From positions 186,001-250,000 of the forward strand of contig NZ_VEED01000007.1 of assembly GCF_007678255.1 (NCBI RefSeq): DNA of 64,000 bases, read 5' to 3'. Under the pieces are notes generated by a model. It saw only the letters and a program-made list of their open reading frames with translations, was not told the DNA's origin and did no database searches. This DNA is from Bacillus sp. X1(2014) (GTDB lineage Bacteria; Bacillota; Bacilli; Bacillales_B; DSM-18226). Of this stretch, positions 47,009 to 56,311 are shown piece after piece. Each line of letters starts with the position of its first letter. Positions within the stretch are counted from its first letter, which is position 1. The position numbers and the translations under genes are program-made.

Positions 47009-48724
47009 TTATATTGGTACCTTCATGCGGACTGTTGCACCTTTTCCTTGTTCGTTTGAAAAGTGTATATGGGCATACCCCTCATACAACAAATTGAACC
47101 TTCGCTTAACATTCCAAAGTCCAATTCGTTCCCCGTTCTGGTTTGTAAGTGATTCGTCATTTTCTAAACTCCATAAAACCTCTTCAGGGAATCCTTCACC
47201 CGTATCCTGGATTTTAATTTCCATAAAACCGGGGTCTTCATTGTCTTTTTTAACAGTTATTTTAATTTCTATTGGTTCATCCATATCAAAAGCATGTTTA
47301 ATAGAATTTTCGGCAATCGTTTGAATGACCAAAGGCGGTATATTACATTTCATCAATTCCGTAGATACCTCCACATCATAATTAATAGCTTCTGGAAATC
47401 TAAGTTGTTGAATCTTTAAATAATTCTCCGTATGTTTTAATTCTTCTTCTAAGCTAACGAAATACGAATTACTACGAAACATAAACCGAAAGTAATTGGC
47501 CAGGCATTTAGACATTTCTTGAATGATGGCGAAATCCTTAACTGTTGCAAGATTATAAATAATGTTTAATGAGTTAAGGAAAAAGTGCGGGTTAATTTGT
47601 AATTGTAAATGCTTTAGTTCCGCCCTTTGTAAATTTAACTTTTCTTCGTAAACATTGATTTTTAAGTCTTTTATCTCCGATATCATATGGTTGAAGGACC
47701 CATTCATCACTTCAAACTCCGTAGAATTATGGGTCATAGGAAGCCGTACTTCCATATCACCCTCACGAAGCTTTTTCATGGCTGAAACAATTCGATTTAT
47801 TGGTTGAAGAAAAACCTTTCTCATGATAAAGAAAAATAGAAATAAGAACAAAACAGCTCCAATAGAAATAACCGATGAAATTCTTTGTAAAAAAGGAAGT
47901 TTCTCTAAAATCTCACTTTCCGGTATCAATGCTAAAAGATAAAAATCACCACTTGATGATTTTTCCTTCATGACCATAAAGCGGTCATTTTCCCCAGACA
48001 CTGCGAACTTATTTCCCTTCATAGTTAAGTCTATTTTTTCATCTTCTATAAATTTTTTATTGGTGATCGGCTGCAACTCGGAAGTTGCAAGCAGAGCTCT
48101 GCCTGTTTCTCCAAAATCAATATACTTAAAAGGCTTAATCAAATTGTTCACATTTACCCAAGCCCCTACGTAGACTCCATCTATATTTAAATAGTATAGA
48201 AAATAATAATTTTTCTTTCCCTTCCATAAGTTCCATTTGCCTTCAAGTAGATTTTCCGGCTTTTTCTCCAGCAAATCATGAACCTCATCCGTTGCATTCA
48301 TACGGTCTGTAAAATCTTCATCATTTTTCTGAGTATATAGGAAATCTTTATAGGATGATGAATAAAGAAAAATAGAGTCAATTGCTGTATAAAAATAAGA
48401 TTGATTATTGATAGAATTAAACAATCGAATTTTTGCCTCTTCGTAGTCGTTCAGATCAAAGTTTTCATGATATTGAAGGAAATATAAATCAGTATTCGCG
48501 GAAAGTTGAAATATATAATTTCCAACACCTTCCAAACTCTTATCGATTTGATCCATATAAATATTCAGCATATTTTTGTTAGATTGAGCCACTTGATTTC
48601 GAATTACATCATTAGCATAATAATTATTAATAATATGAAAGATGATTAATGGACCGATTATGAGGAAAATAGTCAAAAAGAGCTTAAACATTAATGAATT
48701 AAAAATTGGTTTAAGCGGTTTCAT
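47009..48724 (-). CDS. YesM-type sensor histidine kinase
   Basis: 571 residues: membrane helix at about 12-32, extracytoplasmic sensor domain to about 280, second helix at about 283-305, HAMP linker, then the His kinase domain of the YesM/LytS group with phospho-acceptor in LQINPHFFLNSLNIIYNLA and ATPase motifs (ENSIKHAF, IQDTGEGFPEE, IGLWNVKRRFNLLY). AGGAGG precedes the ATG. First gene of the locus. Probably senses the oligosaccharide outside, perhaps with the lipoprotein. Confidence 0.91.
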   Translation of the reverse strand: MKPLKPIFNSLMFKLFLTIFLIIGPLIIFHIINNYYANDVIRNQVAQSNKNMLNIYMDQIDKSLEGVGNYIFQLSANTDLYFLQYHENFDLNDYEEAKIRLFNSINNQSYFYTAIDSIFLYSSSYKDFLYTQKNDEDFTDRMNATDEVHDLLEKKPENLLEGKWNLWKGKKNYYFLYYLNIDGVYVGAWVNVNNLIKPFKYIDFGETGRALLATSELQPITNKKFIEDEKIDLTMKGNKFAVSGENDRFMVMKEKSSSGDFYLLALIPESEILEKLPFLQRISSVISIGAVLFLFLFFFIMRKVFLQPINRIVSAMKKLREGDMEVRLPMTHNSTEFEVMNGSFNHMISEIKDLKINVYEEKLNLQRAELKHLQLQINPHFFLNSLNIIYNLATVKDFAIIQEMSKCLANYFRFMFRSNSYFVSLEEELKHTENYLKIQQLRFPEAINYDVEVSTELMKCNIPPLVIQTIAENSIKHAFDMDEPIEIKITVKKDNEDPGFMEIKIQDTGEGFPEEVLWSLENDESLTNQNGERIGLWNVKRRFNLLYEGYAHIHFSNEQGKGATVRMKVPI

Positions 48725-49127
48725 ATGTGTTCCTCCTGATATACAACTTTATTAATATAATATTTTTTATTATACATTATCGTTGTAAAAAGATTGCGAA
48801 AATATTAAATAAATGAAACAACAATAATTGGAAGGCATTTTAATAAAGAGAGATTCATGAAAGTGTTAGTGAAGATATTAAAATATAATAAAACTTTCTA
48901 TCTTAGTAAAGGAATTATCAGAATAGTTAAAAATATAAATTCTTAACTTTTTTCTGTACTTTTCCCTTTCCTTTAAAGTTATCTAAACACCTGTTTAATT
49001 ACTATAAAATAATTGAAAGCCCTTTCCTACTATAAAAACGACTTCTTTTATCAAATTTCCGACTTTTTTAGCTGAATAAGGTAGACACTTCCATGTATTC
49101 GAAAACCTTTTCTCAAACAAAAAACCT
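48725..49127. other. Intergenic stretch holding the YesM promoter region
   Basis: Very AT-rich. The first half should contain the promoter of the kinase gene. I see no gene and no convincing repeat. Confidence 0.3.
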
Positions 49128-49155
49128 CCAAATTTGTAATTTGAAGGCTCTTAAC
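49128..49155 (-). terminator. Terminator of the PTS operon
   Basis: Minus strand CCTTCAAATT, loop ACA, AATTTGGAGG, then TTTTTTG. One G-T pair in a 10-bp stem. It lies about 130 bp after the HPr gene, the last gene of the operon. Confidence 0.65.
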
Positions 49156-49282
49156 ACACACAATATCATGTTTTCTGTTTCACACAGATTCGTTCTAAAA
49201 GAGCAAAAGACTGTAGTCGTGAGAAGTAATTGTTGGATGGCTGCATAGGAATTGAACCCGCCAGACCTGTCTATCAAGATGT

Positions 49283-49549
49283 TTAATTAGCTAATCCTTC
49301 TTTTTTCATCACTTCTTCGAGCACTTGGACCATTTGCTCTGCATCTTCCCCTTCTGCCTTAACCTTGATTTCCGCGCCGCATGGAATTCCAAGTGACATG
49401 ACGCCCATAATCGATTTCAGGTTAACTTGTTTTTCCTTGTATACTAATGTCACGGCTGACTTAAATTTCGCTGCCGTGCTGACTAACACTGTTGCCGGGC
49501 GGGCATGAATACCGGTTTTGTCGACTACTGTGAAAGTTTTTTCTGCCAT
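49283..49549 (-). CDS. HPr-family phosphocarrier protein
   Basis: 88 residues with both HPr sites: His15 in KTGIHARPA (phosphorylated by enzyme I) and Ser46 in LKSIMGVM (phosphorylated by HPr kinase). Crh lacks His15, so this is not Crh. Its place behind a PTS operon, rather than with ptsI, suggests an extra, locus-specific HPr. GGAGG start; 176 bp of untranslated sequence separates it from the GH1 gene, so it may also have its own promoter. Confidence 0.9.
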   Translation of the reverse strand: MAEKTFTVVDKTGIHARPATVLVSTAAKFKSAVTLVYKEKQVNLKSIMGVMSLGIPCGAEIKVKAEGEDAEQMVQVLEEVMKKEGLAN

Positions 49550-49725
49550 GTTATTGCCTCCCTTTATACTTTTCCGTTTTATATTATTTGCCTATACAAA
49601 TTATAGATTTGCACGTGGAACAGGAATATCGGTTTGATCCCACATCAGGATATTACAATGTTTTTCTAGCTTAAAAACAATCTCTTTTGGTTACAAACCG
49701 ATACCCCTTCTTTTTAAATTAATAT

Positions 49726-51171
49726 TTATGATAATTTCTCACCATTGGTTTCAATGACTTCTTTATACCAATAAAAACTTTTCTTTTTAATCCGACGAAG
49801 GTCATGTTCCCCTTCTTCGTGCTGGTTCACATAAACAAATCCATAGCGTTTTTGGAAACCGTTTAACCAGCTCAATAAATCCGTAAAAGACCAAACACAA
49901 TAACCTAACATTTCCACACCGTCTGTTATCGCCTCCTGAATCGCCTTTATATGAGCCCGGATAAAATCAATCCGATAATCATCATTGACGATATCGCCTT
50001 CTTCGACTTTATCGTAGGCACCTAAACCATTTTCACTTATTAAGATTGGCAGGTGATAACGATTAGTGATTCTGCGAAGCGCAATTCTTAATCCTTGTGG
50101 GTCAATATTCCAATCCCAATCCGTTCTTTCAAGATTTGGATTCTCGACGGTTTTAAACATGCCAGGAATTCCTGTATCCTTGGAAGTCCCTTTTTTCCCA
50201 GTGGTATTCATCTCACCGGCACCAACTCCGCCCACTAATGGGTTTTCTTCATAGGTGGTAGTCTGATAGTAATTTAATCCCATAAAATCAGGAGTTCCAG
50301 CACATAACAATTCAAAGTCACCATCTTCAATCGTTGGTGCTAGGCCATTTTGTTCGAGATAATTCCAAGCAGCCACTGGATATTTCCCCCAAGCATAAAT
50401 ATCCATCCACCAATGGTTGTTTAGCTCCTCGGCAATCTCAGCAGCAAGGATGTCTCTTGGTTTCGAGGTTAATGCATATGCTGGACTATAGGCAAAGCTA
50501 GGACCAATCTTCCCATCTGGAACATACTTACGGAATTCCTTAATGACACTAGCATTTGCCAGATTTGCATGGTGATTGACTTGATAAAATAACTTGTCAT
50601 CCTTTACTCCTGGAGGATGGGCTTCCATCCGGTAGCCAAACATGGTAAAAATATTTTGCTCGTTCAAGCTAACCCAGTATTTTACCCGATCGCCAAAACG
50701 TTTAAAAAGTTCAACACTATAGTTCGTGAAATCTTCGACAATTTGCCGCGATTCCCAGCCGCCATACTCATCTTGAAGCGCCTGCGGTAAATCCCAGTGA
50801 TATAACGTCAAAACTGGCTCAATGTTATTTGCCTTTAGTTCATTAATTAAACGATCATAAAATTCTAAACCTTTTTCATTTAACTGACCTTTTCCGCTTG
50901 GAAATATCCGTGTCCATGCAACTGAAAAACGGTAAGCCTTCATTCCCATCTCAGCCATTAATTGGACATCCTCTTTATAGCGGTGGTAATGGTCTACTGC
51001 AACATCCCCTGTTGTTCCTTTAAATGTTTTTCCGGGAATTCGGACGAACTTATCCCAATTGGAAACACCTTTTCCATCTTTATCCCATGCACCTTCGACC
51101 TGATATGCAGCAGAAGCAGCACCCCGAAGAAAACCATCAGGAAATGGCATTAACGTTTTATGTCTCACCAT
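49726..51171 (-). CDS. 6-phospho-beta-glucosidase (GH1)
   Basis: About 481 residues of GH1 barrel: LYHWDLPQALQDEYGGW, acid/base Glu in YWVSLNEQN, nucleophile Glu in ILISENGLGAYD. NEQN instead of NEP and the neighbouring PTS favour a phosphorylated substrate such as cellobiose 6-phosphate. A GTG and two ATGs lie in the start region; AAAGGAG is best spaced for the ATG at 51171. In the B. subtilis lic operon this job is done by a GH4 enzyme (LicH), so the cluster has a different hydrolase. Confidence 0.88.
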   Translation of the reverse strand: MVRHKTLMPFPDGFLRGAASAAYQVEGAWDKDGKGVSNWDKFVRIPGKTFKGTTGDVAVDHYHRYKEDVQLMAEMGMKAYRFSVAWTRIFPSGKGQLNEKGLEFYDRLINELKANNIEPVLTLYHWDLPQALQDEYGGWESRQIVEDFTNYSVELFKRFGDRVKYWVSLNEQNIFTMFGYRMEAHPPGVKDDKLFYQVNHHANLANASVIKEFRKYVPDGKIGPSFAYSPAYALTSKPRDILAAEIAEELNNHWWMDIYAWGKYPVAAWNYLEQNGLAPTIEDGDFELLCAGTPDFMGLNYYQTTTYEENPLVGGVGAGEMNTTGKKGTSKDTGIPGMFKTVENPNLERTDWDWNIDPQGLRIALRRITNRYHLPILISENGLGAYDKVEEGDIVNDDYRIDFIRAHIKAIQEAITDGVEMLGYCVWSFTDLLSWLNGFQKRYGFVYVNQHEEGEHDLRRIKKKSFYWYKEVIETNGEKLS

Positions 51172-51246
51172 CATCACTCCTTTTCATTAAAATAATAAAG
51201 AAACTCACCAGACTGGCGAGCCATAATCTTTCGACAGAAGCGTTCA

Positions 51247-51573
51247 TTATTTTACGTTTTGCAATTTTACCATCTCGTACAAATCCACAAACTCAGCAGC
51301 TAAATCTTTAATCGTAATCGCATTCATCAAATGATCCTGGGCATGAACCATTAATAGAGAAATTTCTGTTTTTTCGCCACGTACTTCTCCCTGAACAAGG
51401 TTTGTTTGAATTTTATGGGCTTCATTCAGCGCATTACTTGATTCCTGTAGCTTCTGTCTTGCCCCTTCAAAATCTCCGGTTTTTGCTGCAGCAATAGCTT
51501 CCATTGCTGAACTTTTTCCATTTCCTCCGTGAAGAATAATTTGAAATATAACCGTTTCTAAGTTTTCCATCAT
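51247..51573 (-). CDS. PTS EIIA component, lactose/cellobiose family
   Basis: About 108 residues, all-helical. The phosphorylation site is His77 in LLMVHAQDHLMNAI. The open frame extends 31 codons upstream into the EIIC gene, but TTGGAGGG before the ATG at 51573 fixes the start (MMENLETVIFQI). It passes phosphate from HPr to EIIB. Confidence 0.91.
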   Translation of the reverse strand: MMENLETVIFQIILHGGNGKSSAMEAIAAAKTGDFEGARQKLQESSNALNEAHKIQTNLVQGEVRGEKTEISLLMVHAQDHLMNAITIKDLAAEFVDLYEMVKLQNVK

Positions 51574-51643
51574 GTTTCCCTCCAAGTAGTGATTTGAAAA
51601 GATATCCCCCAGTGAATGCCTAAATAGGGGATATCCAAAATTG

Positions 51644-52972
51644 TTAAGATGCTTTTTTCGTACCAAATCGACTTTCTTCTGCTAATTTTTGCTTATCCCA
51701 TAGTTTAAAGAATGGCAGATAGATCGCAAAAGCAATGGCCATGTTAACGATTTGTAAAACAGCTCCAGAGAATTTACCACCAGTAGCTAAGAATCCACCA
51801 ACTATAGGAGGAGTTGTCCAAGGAAGCGATATTCCTACAGGCTTTGCTACTAACCCCATTTGCATCGCAAGGAAGCTGATAGTAGTGATTAGGACTGGAA
51901 CTAGGATAAACGGAATAATCATGATTGGATTCATAACAATTGGCATCCCGAAGATTATCGGTTCATTGATATTAAATAATCCTGGTGCAATACCTAATCT
52001 GCCTAATGATTTCATTTGATTACTTTTTGCCGTGAATAACATGGCTAAAACGAGCGCCAGAGTTGTCCCTCCACCACCAATTAAGACGAAGATATCAATA
52101 AACTGCTGCGTAACGATATTTGGTACTGCATCCCCTGCTTGGAAAGCAACACGGTTCGCATCCATTGCTGCCAGCCAGATTGGTCCCATCACTCCACCTA
52201 CGATCGTTTGACCGTGTAAACCTGTGGACCATAGCATTTGGACTAGAATTAAAGCTAAAATTGTTCCCCATAATGTACCACCTAAAGCACTAAGCGGATC
52301 TTGTAATAATTGAGTGACAACATTGTGAAGACTTTCAAAACTTGTTTGTTCCACTAATAAGCGTAACAACCAAACAATAATAACAACAATAAAACCAGGA
52401 ATTAAGGCAACAAATGATTTACTTACTGCCGGCGGAACACCGTCAGGCATTCTGATCACAATTTTCTTTTGAATAATGAAGCGATATATTTCCGTAGAGA
52501 TAATAGATAAAATCATTGCAATGAAAAGACCTTTACTTCCAGTTAATGCTGCAGGAATCGCCCCTCCAACCATGATCGCCTCTGTTGCACCCTCAGGTGT
52601 AAAAGAAACTTGGTATGGAGTAGCTAGCAAGAATGCAACTAGCGAAATAACCCCTGCTGACAATGCATCAACGTTATACTTTTCAGCTAAGCGATAGGCA
52701 ATGGCAAATACTGCCACTAGAGCCATAATATCAAACGTTGCTCCCACTGGATATAACAATTTCCCTAACCATTCATCTCCGAATATACCTGCCATGAAAT
52801 CAGCGTAGCCATCAATTGGAATAAAGCCTAAGATTAAAAATATTGACCCAATGATCATCAATGGCATCGTGGCAATTAGTCCGTCTCTCAACGCTTGCAG
52901 GTGTCTTTGACCAGCAATCCGGCCGGCAGTCGGCATAACTTTTTCTTCTAAAAAAGCTGTTAGTTTATTCAT
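51644..52972 (-). CDS. PTS EIIC component, cellobiose/lichenan type
   Basis: 442 residues, membrane permease of the CelB/LicC group: begins MNKLTAFLEEKVMPTAGRIA, has GRLGIAPGLFNINEPIIFGMPIV, the substrate-site signature of this class, and about ten hydrophobic segments. GGGGGAA start. Imports a beta-diglucoside, phosphorylated by EIIB. Confidence 0.93.
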   Translation of the reverse strand: MNKLTAFLEEKVMPTAGRIAGQRHLQALRDGLIATMPLMIIGSIFLILGFIPIDGYADFMAGIFGDEWLGKLLYPVGATFDIMALVAVFAIAYRLAEKYNVDALSAGVISLVAFLLATPYQVSFTPEGATEAIMVGGAIPAALTGSKGLFIAMILSIISTEIYRFIIQKKIVIRMPDGVPPAVSKSFVALIPGFIVVIIVWLLRLLVEQTSFESLHNVVTQLLQDPLSALGGTLWGTILALILVQMLWSTGLHGQTIVGGVMGPIWLAAMDANRVAFQAGDAVPNIVTQQFIDIFVLIGGGGTTLALVLAMLFTAKSNQMKSLGRLGIAPGLFNINEPIIFGMPIVMNPIMIIPFILVPVLITTISFLAMQMGLVAKPVGISLPWTTPPIVGGFLATGGKFSGAVLQIVNMAIAFAIYLPFFKLWDKQKLAEESRFGTKKAS

Positions 52973-53011
52973 CCGCTATTCCCCCATATTTCTTTATTTA
53001 TATAACACAAC

Positions 53012-53317
53012 CTATTTATTAACTAATTGGATTGCCGCTTTTAATACCTCTGTCCCATTAACCATTCCGTAGTGAACCGGGTTAATCGCATCCACAGGGA
53101 CATTATTTTCTTCTCCCAACTTTTTCATCGTTGGCAGCATATAGCGTACTTGAGGCCCAAGCAATAGAACATCCGCTTGAACAATATGGTTTTTAACTGC
53201 GTCGACACCCTCTGCCCAAATTCTACATTCAAGTCCCTGCTCCTTAGCGGCAGTTTCCATTTTTGTTACTAATAAGCTTGTAGACATTCCTGCTGAACAA
53301 CATAATAAAATGTTCAT
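53012..53317 (-). CDS. PTS EIIB component, cellobiose family (second copy)
   Basis: 101 residues starting [17 protein letters not shown]; Cys7 in the CSAGMSTS loop carries the phosphate. GGGGGATG precedes the ATG. Begins the operon EIIB-EIIC-EIIA-GH1-HPr. A paralogue is encoded at 53764, with identical opening residues but different later parts (here [14 protein letters not shown], there [14 protein letters not shown]). Confidence 0.92.
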   Translation of the reverse strand: MNILLCCSAGMSTSLLVTKMETAAKEQGLECRIWAEGVDAVKNHIVQADVLLLGPQVRYMLPTMKKLGEENNVPVDAINPVHYGMVNGTEVLKAAIQLVNK

Positions 53318-53453
53318 TTTTTCATCCCCCTAATCGTTTTTAAAATTTTTCAAGAGAAGAATTTAAAGGATATTAATCCTACTCACGAAAACTTCTTCTC
53401 CTAACTCACTGTAGGACTTTTTGCTGTCCTCCCTTGATGTCTTTATTGTATTT

Positions 53454-53467
53454 TAAAAACGTTTACA
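53454..53467 (-). promoter_or_regulatory. cre site before the PTS operon
   Basis: Minus strand TGTAAACGTTTTTA, one mismatch from TGWAANCGNTNWCA. It lies 14 bases downstream of the LicR-type palindrome at 53481 and about 140 bp before the EIIB gene. Confidence 0.55.
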
Positions 53468-53480
53468 TTTACATCTATCC

Positions 53481-53504
53481 TTTTTCCGTTGCTTAACGGA
53501 AAAA
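53481..53504. promoter_or_regulatory. LicR-type operator candidate 1
   Basis: TTTTTCCGTT, GCTT, AACGGAAAAA: perfect 10-bp arms. The core TTCCG-N8-CGGAA recurs at 56294 before the licR-type gene. No gene is upstream whose transcript it would end, so an operator is more likely than a terminator. Confidence 0.6.
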
Positions 53505-53537
53505 TCTGATTGTTTCGAAAACACTTTCTTTCATATT

Positions 53538-53721
53538 GGCTGTGTTAAACTTGTCTGTTGATTTCCGTTCCAGGCACTTCGCTTTCCGCGGGCGTGCCGG
53601 AGAGCCTCCTCGTCGCTTTGCTCCTGCGGGGTCTCCCCTGCCCCGTACTCCCGCAGGAGTCTTCGTGCCTTCCACTCCAATCAACAGAGTGTCAAAATCA
53701 ACATTAATCTTTAACACAGCC
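53538..53721. repeat. GC-rich inverted-repeat element (MITE-like)
   Basis: 184 bp with 12-bp perfect ends GGCTGTGTTAAA and TTTAACACAGCC. Inside them lie TGTTGATT and AATCAACA arms, then a GC-rich core with GCGGGCGTGCC, CTCCTGCGGGG and CCCGCAGGAG. GC content is far above the neighbourhood. Elements of this look are scattered in many Bacillus genomes. It carries no gene and sits between two EIIB genes. Confidence 0.8.
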
Positions 53722-53763
53722 TTCATATAAAAAACAAAAAGGACCAGCGATTTGCTGATCCTG

Positions 53764-54072
53764 TCATTTTTCTTTATAAAGCTGTTCGGCCGCCCGCAAG
53801 ACCGCTTGACCATTAAAGGTTCCATAATGCACCATATCAATGATTCCTACAGGTATTCCCTTCTTATCACCTAACTCTTTAAACTGTGCATACAAATAGC
53901 GGACTTGCGGCCCGAGCAAGAGGACATCAGCCTGGTTAATTTCTCTGCTGACCACGTCAAAGGGTACAGCCCAAATGTTATAGGAGAGATTTTCCGCGAT
54001 TGCGGTCTTTTTCATTTTGGAAACCAAAAGGCTGGTCGACATGCCAGCGGAACAACATAATAAAATATTCAT
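53764..54072 (-). CDS. PTS EIIB component, cellobiose family (first copy)
   Basis: 102 residues, [20 protein letters not shown]; Cys7 is the phosphorylation site. GGAGGGG start. It directly follows the licR-type gene by about 85 bp and is cut off from the rest of the PTS by the inverted-repeat element and a separate promoter region. It could be an alternative EIIB for the same EIIC, or a partner for sensing. Confidence 0.9.
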   Translation of the reverse strand: MNILLCCSAGMSTSLLVSKMKKTAIAENLSYNIWAVPFDVVSREINQADVLLLGPQVRYLYAQFKELGDKKGIPVGIIDMVHYGTFNGQAVLRAAEQLYKEK

Positions 54073-54157
54073 TTCTTCCCCTCCATGGACTAGGCGCTGG
54101 CCTGCTTTCGACCTGCGGCTCTATCTATTTAACCCGTATGTCCATTTTCTAAAGCTG

Positions 54158-56095
54158 TTAGTGCTTTCTGGAAAAAACAGCCGCAAACTCTTTGTAGTTT
54201 TTACATTTAATTAACTGCTGTACAACCTGACTATCATCAATCAGTTCTAACAGATAATCATACATATTTTGCAACTCACTTCCGCTATTCTTCTCAACAC
54301 TGAGCAGACAAACAAATTGAACCCTTTTCCCGCCCCATTCAATCGGCTTCTTTAACGTACAAATCGTCCAAAAGGTTGAGTCTGTCTGTGGTGTCACAGA
54401 GTGAGGAATCGCGACTAAATTTCCATAACTCGTCGGTGAAAGTTTTTCTCTTGCCAGGACACTTTCCAAAAAGTGCTCATTAACGAGTCCTAAAGACTGC
54501 AACTGGCTGCATAAAAAGTTCAGTACTTCATCCCTTGTCTCAAAATCCTTTTGGAAAAAAACTAATTCCTCTTTTGTATAGGGCAGTTTTTGTACTGCTT
54601 GTCCGGTTAAAACTGTTTCGATTTTTTTAAAGTCCTCACCGCCTAAAATCGTATGAACTTGAATAACGGGTACGGGAAGACCTGTTAAAATAGGAATGGT
54701 ACTAATGATGAAATCAAGGGCATGCATGGTGATTTGATTAAGTTTGTAATAATCAGTGGTTCCAACAATTTCAAGCTTGTCACCGAACTTTGTATTAATT
54801 TTAGAAGCTAACAGCCGGGCACTGCCAAGCCCTGAGGCACAAACGATCAAGCATCTTTTGACCTTTCTTCCACTCTTGGCATTTTCGATTGCCGCACCGA
54901 GGTGCAGGGCTAAATAACCAATTTCACTCTCATTAATGTCAACTTCCAATTTCTCTCTTAGCACCATGCTTGCAATCACTGCAGCTTGGAAAGCAGCTGG
55001 ATAATTCGATTTAATTTCATCAAGCAAGGGATTGGGTAAATGAATCCCATAATGAAAGCGGTGAATCGCAGGTTTCAAATGAAGGCAGATTGCCATATAC
55101 AATTCCTGGTCATTTTTGATGCCCAAGCTAAGTTCCCGGTCAATGGTTTCGAGGATTTCATTCACAATGTCATCAATCTGTTTACCGATCATTTCATGAA
55201 TTGTATTATCATCCAGATGAAGCTCTGTCACCATTTTTGTCCCCAATAAATGGATGGTGATATAGGCCACTTCCTGGCCAGGAAACGTAACAGCTAATCC
55301 TTTTTCAAGTTCGTTGACAATTTCCTTCGCAACCTCGTATTGTTTTTCATGTTGCAGTTCAATTAAATCCTTAGAATACATCGTTACATATTTTTTACTT
55401 TTTATTCGGTGGTAAGCAATAGCGAGATGTATAACCAGGTTACATAATCCAATATCAGAGAGGCTGATATTGTGATCGTTAATTCGCTCCAAAATTACCT
55501 GGCGGATATACACCATATCTTCGTTTGTGAATATGGGCAAATCGTTATCCCCTAAACAAACGTCATGTTTCATTTTTTGAAAGAGAAAATCAGCCATGCA
55601 CAAACGCAGCTTAAACTCCTCGCCATTGACTTTCAAGCCAAAATTCGGGCGTTTATCAAGGGTAATTCCATAGCGGCCAAAAATCCGCTTAACATCCTTT
55701 AAGTCATTCTGTAAGGTGGATCGGCTGATAAATAATTCATCGGCAATATCGTCCAGCTTGCAGTATTCTTCTGCAAGCAAAAGCCGTTTCATAATATAAT
55801 GTACTCGATCTTCCGGGAAGGTTGGAATATCAACGTATTTTTCTTTTTCCTGATCGACAATCCCGTGCAAAAGCTGGCGAAAAGATTGGTCCTCCTGAAT
55901 CACTAGTTCGTATCCGGTCCCTCTAATGGATTTAATTGAGGCACCGAAATCTTTTAGAATTTCCTCCAACTCCCTTATATCATTCCTGACCGTTCTCGAG
56001 GTTACCGCGAGAACTTTAGCCAAATACTCACTTGTCAGTGGTGTTTCCGCTTTCATCAACTGGCGCAGTATAGACGTCATTCGGGCATTTAGCAT
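54158..56095 (-). CDS. licR: LicR-type PRD transcriptional activator
   Basis: 645 residues, the size of B. subtilis LicR (641). Order: helix-turn-helix (TSEYLAKVLAVTSRTVRNDI), second DNA-binding-like domain (LDDIADELFISRSTLQNDL), two PRD domains with conserved His (about 180-290 and 295-400), an EIIB-like domain with Cys in IVCASGLGSARLLASK, and an EIIA-like domain with His in VAIPHSVTPQ. PTS proteins phosphorylate the His and Cys sites to link activity to substrate and HPr. GGGGGGAGG start. Target: the PTS operon, through the TTCCG palindromes. Confidence 0.92.
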   Translation of the reverse strand: MLNARMTSILRQLMKAETPLTSEYLAKVLAVTSRTVRNDIRELEEILKDFGASIKSIRGTGYELVIQEDQSFRQLLHGIVDQEKEKYVDIPTFPEDRVHYIMKRLLLAEEYCKLDDIADELFISRSTLQNDLKDVKRIFGRYGITLDKRPNFGLKVNGEEFKLRLCMADFLFQKMKHDVCLGDNDLPIFTNEDMVYIRQVILERINDHNISLSDIGLCNLVIHLAIAYHRIKSKKYVTMYSKDLIELQHEKQYEVAKEIVNELEKGLAVTFPGQEVAYITIHLLGTKMVTELHLDDNTIHEMIGKQIDDIVNEILETIDRELSLGIKNDQELYMAICLHLKPAIHRFHYGIHLPNPLLDEIKSNYPAAFQAAVIASMVLREKLEVDINESEIGYLALHLGAAIENAKSGRKVKRCLIVCASGLGSARLLASKINTKFGDKLEIVGTTDYYKLNQITMHALDFIISTIPILTGLPVPVIQVHTILGGEDFKKIETVLTGQAVQKLPYTKEELVFFQKDFETRDEVLNFLCSQLQSLGLVNEHFLESVLAREKLSPTSYGNLVAIPHSVTPQTDSTFWTICTLKKPIEWGGKRVQFVCLLSVEKNSGSELQNMYDYLLELIDDSQVVQQLIKCKNYKEFAAVFSRKH

Positions 56096-56263
56096 AATTT
56101 CCCTCCCCCCTTACACTGAATAGATAATTGGCAGTATCCTAACCTATTAATCTATCGAATTTAATCATTAATGAATACCCGCCATTGGCAATTGTTTAAG
56201 ACTTTCTGGCATGTAGTTCCAGACTGCTATGATTGAAAATTAGTTCATCAGATTAAGTATACA

Positions 56264-56277
56264 ATTAAGCGCTTTCA
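56264..56277 (-). promoter_or_regulatory. cre-like site before the licR-type gene
   Basis: Minus strand TGAAAGCGCTTAAT: the first 12 bases fit the consensus, the last two do not. It lies 16 bases from the LicR-type palindrome, the same neighbourhood as at 53454. Confidence 0.45.
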
Positions 56278-56293
56278 CTTCCATACAAAAAAA

Positions 56294-56311
56294 TTCCGCT
56301 AGTCAACGGAA
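56294..56311. promoter_or_regulatory. LicR-type operator candidate 2
   Basis: TTCCGCTAGTCAACGGAA. Shares TTCCG...AACGGAA and the 18-bp length with 53484-53501; four centre bases differ. Located about 200 bp before the licR-type start. Confidence 0.6.

Noticed and set aside
49235..49275. GGAATTGAACCC next to a GCAGCCATCC-like string, resembling the 3' end of a minus-strand tRNA
   Set aside because: The bases around the loop do not pair as a T-stem, and no anticodon arm, D-arm or 5' acceptor strand is found upstream. A tRNA-derived attachment site would need a second copy, which I do not see.
53493..53840. 115-codon minus-strand frame across the GC-rich element
   Set aside because: It is the translation of the inverted-repeat core (AGVRGRGDPAGAKRRGGSP) running antisense-frame into the EIIB gene; composition is that of repeats, not protein.
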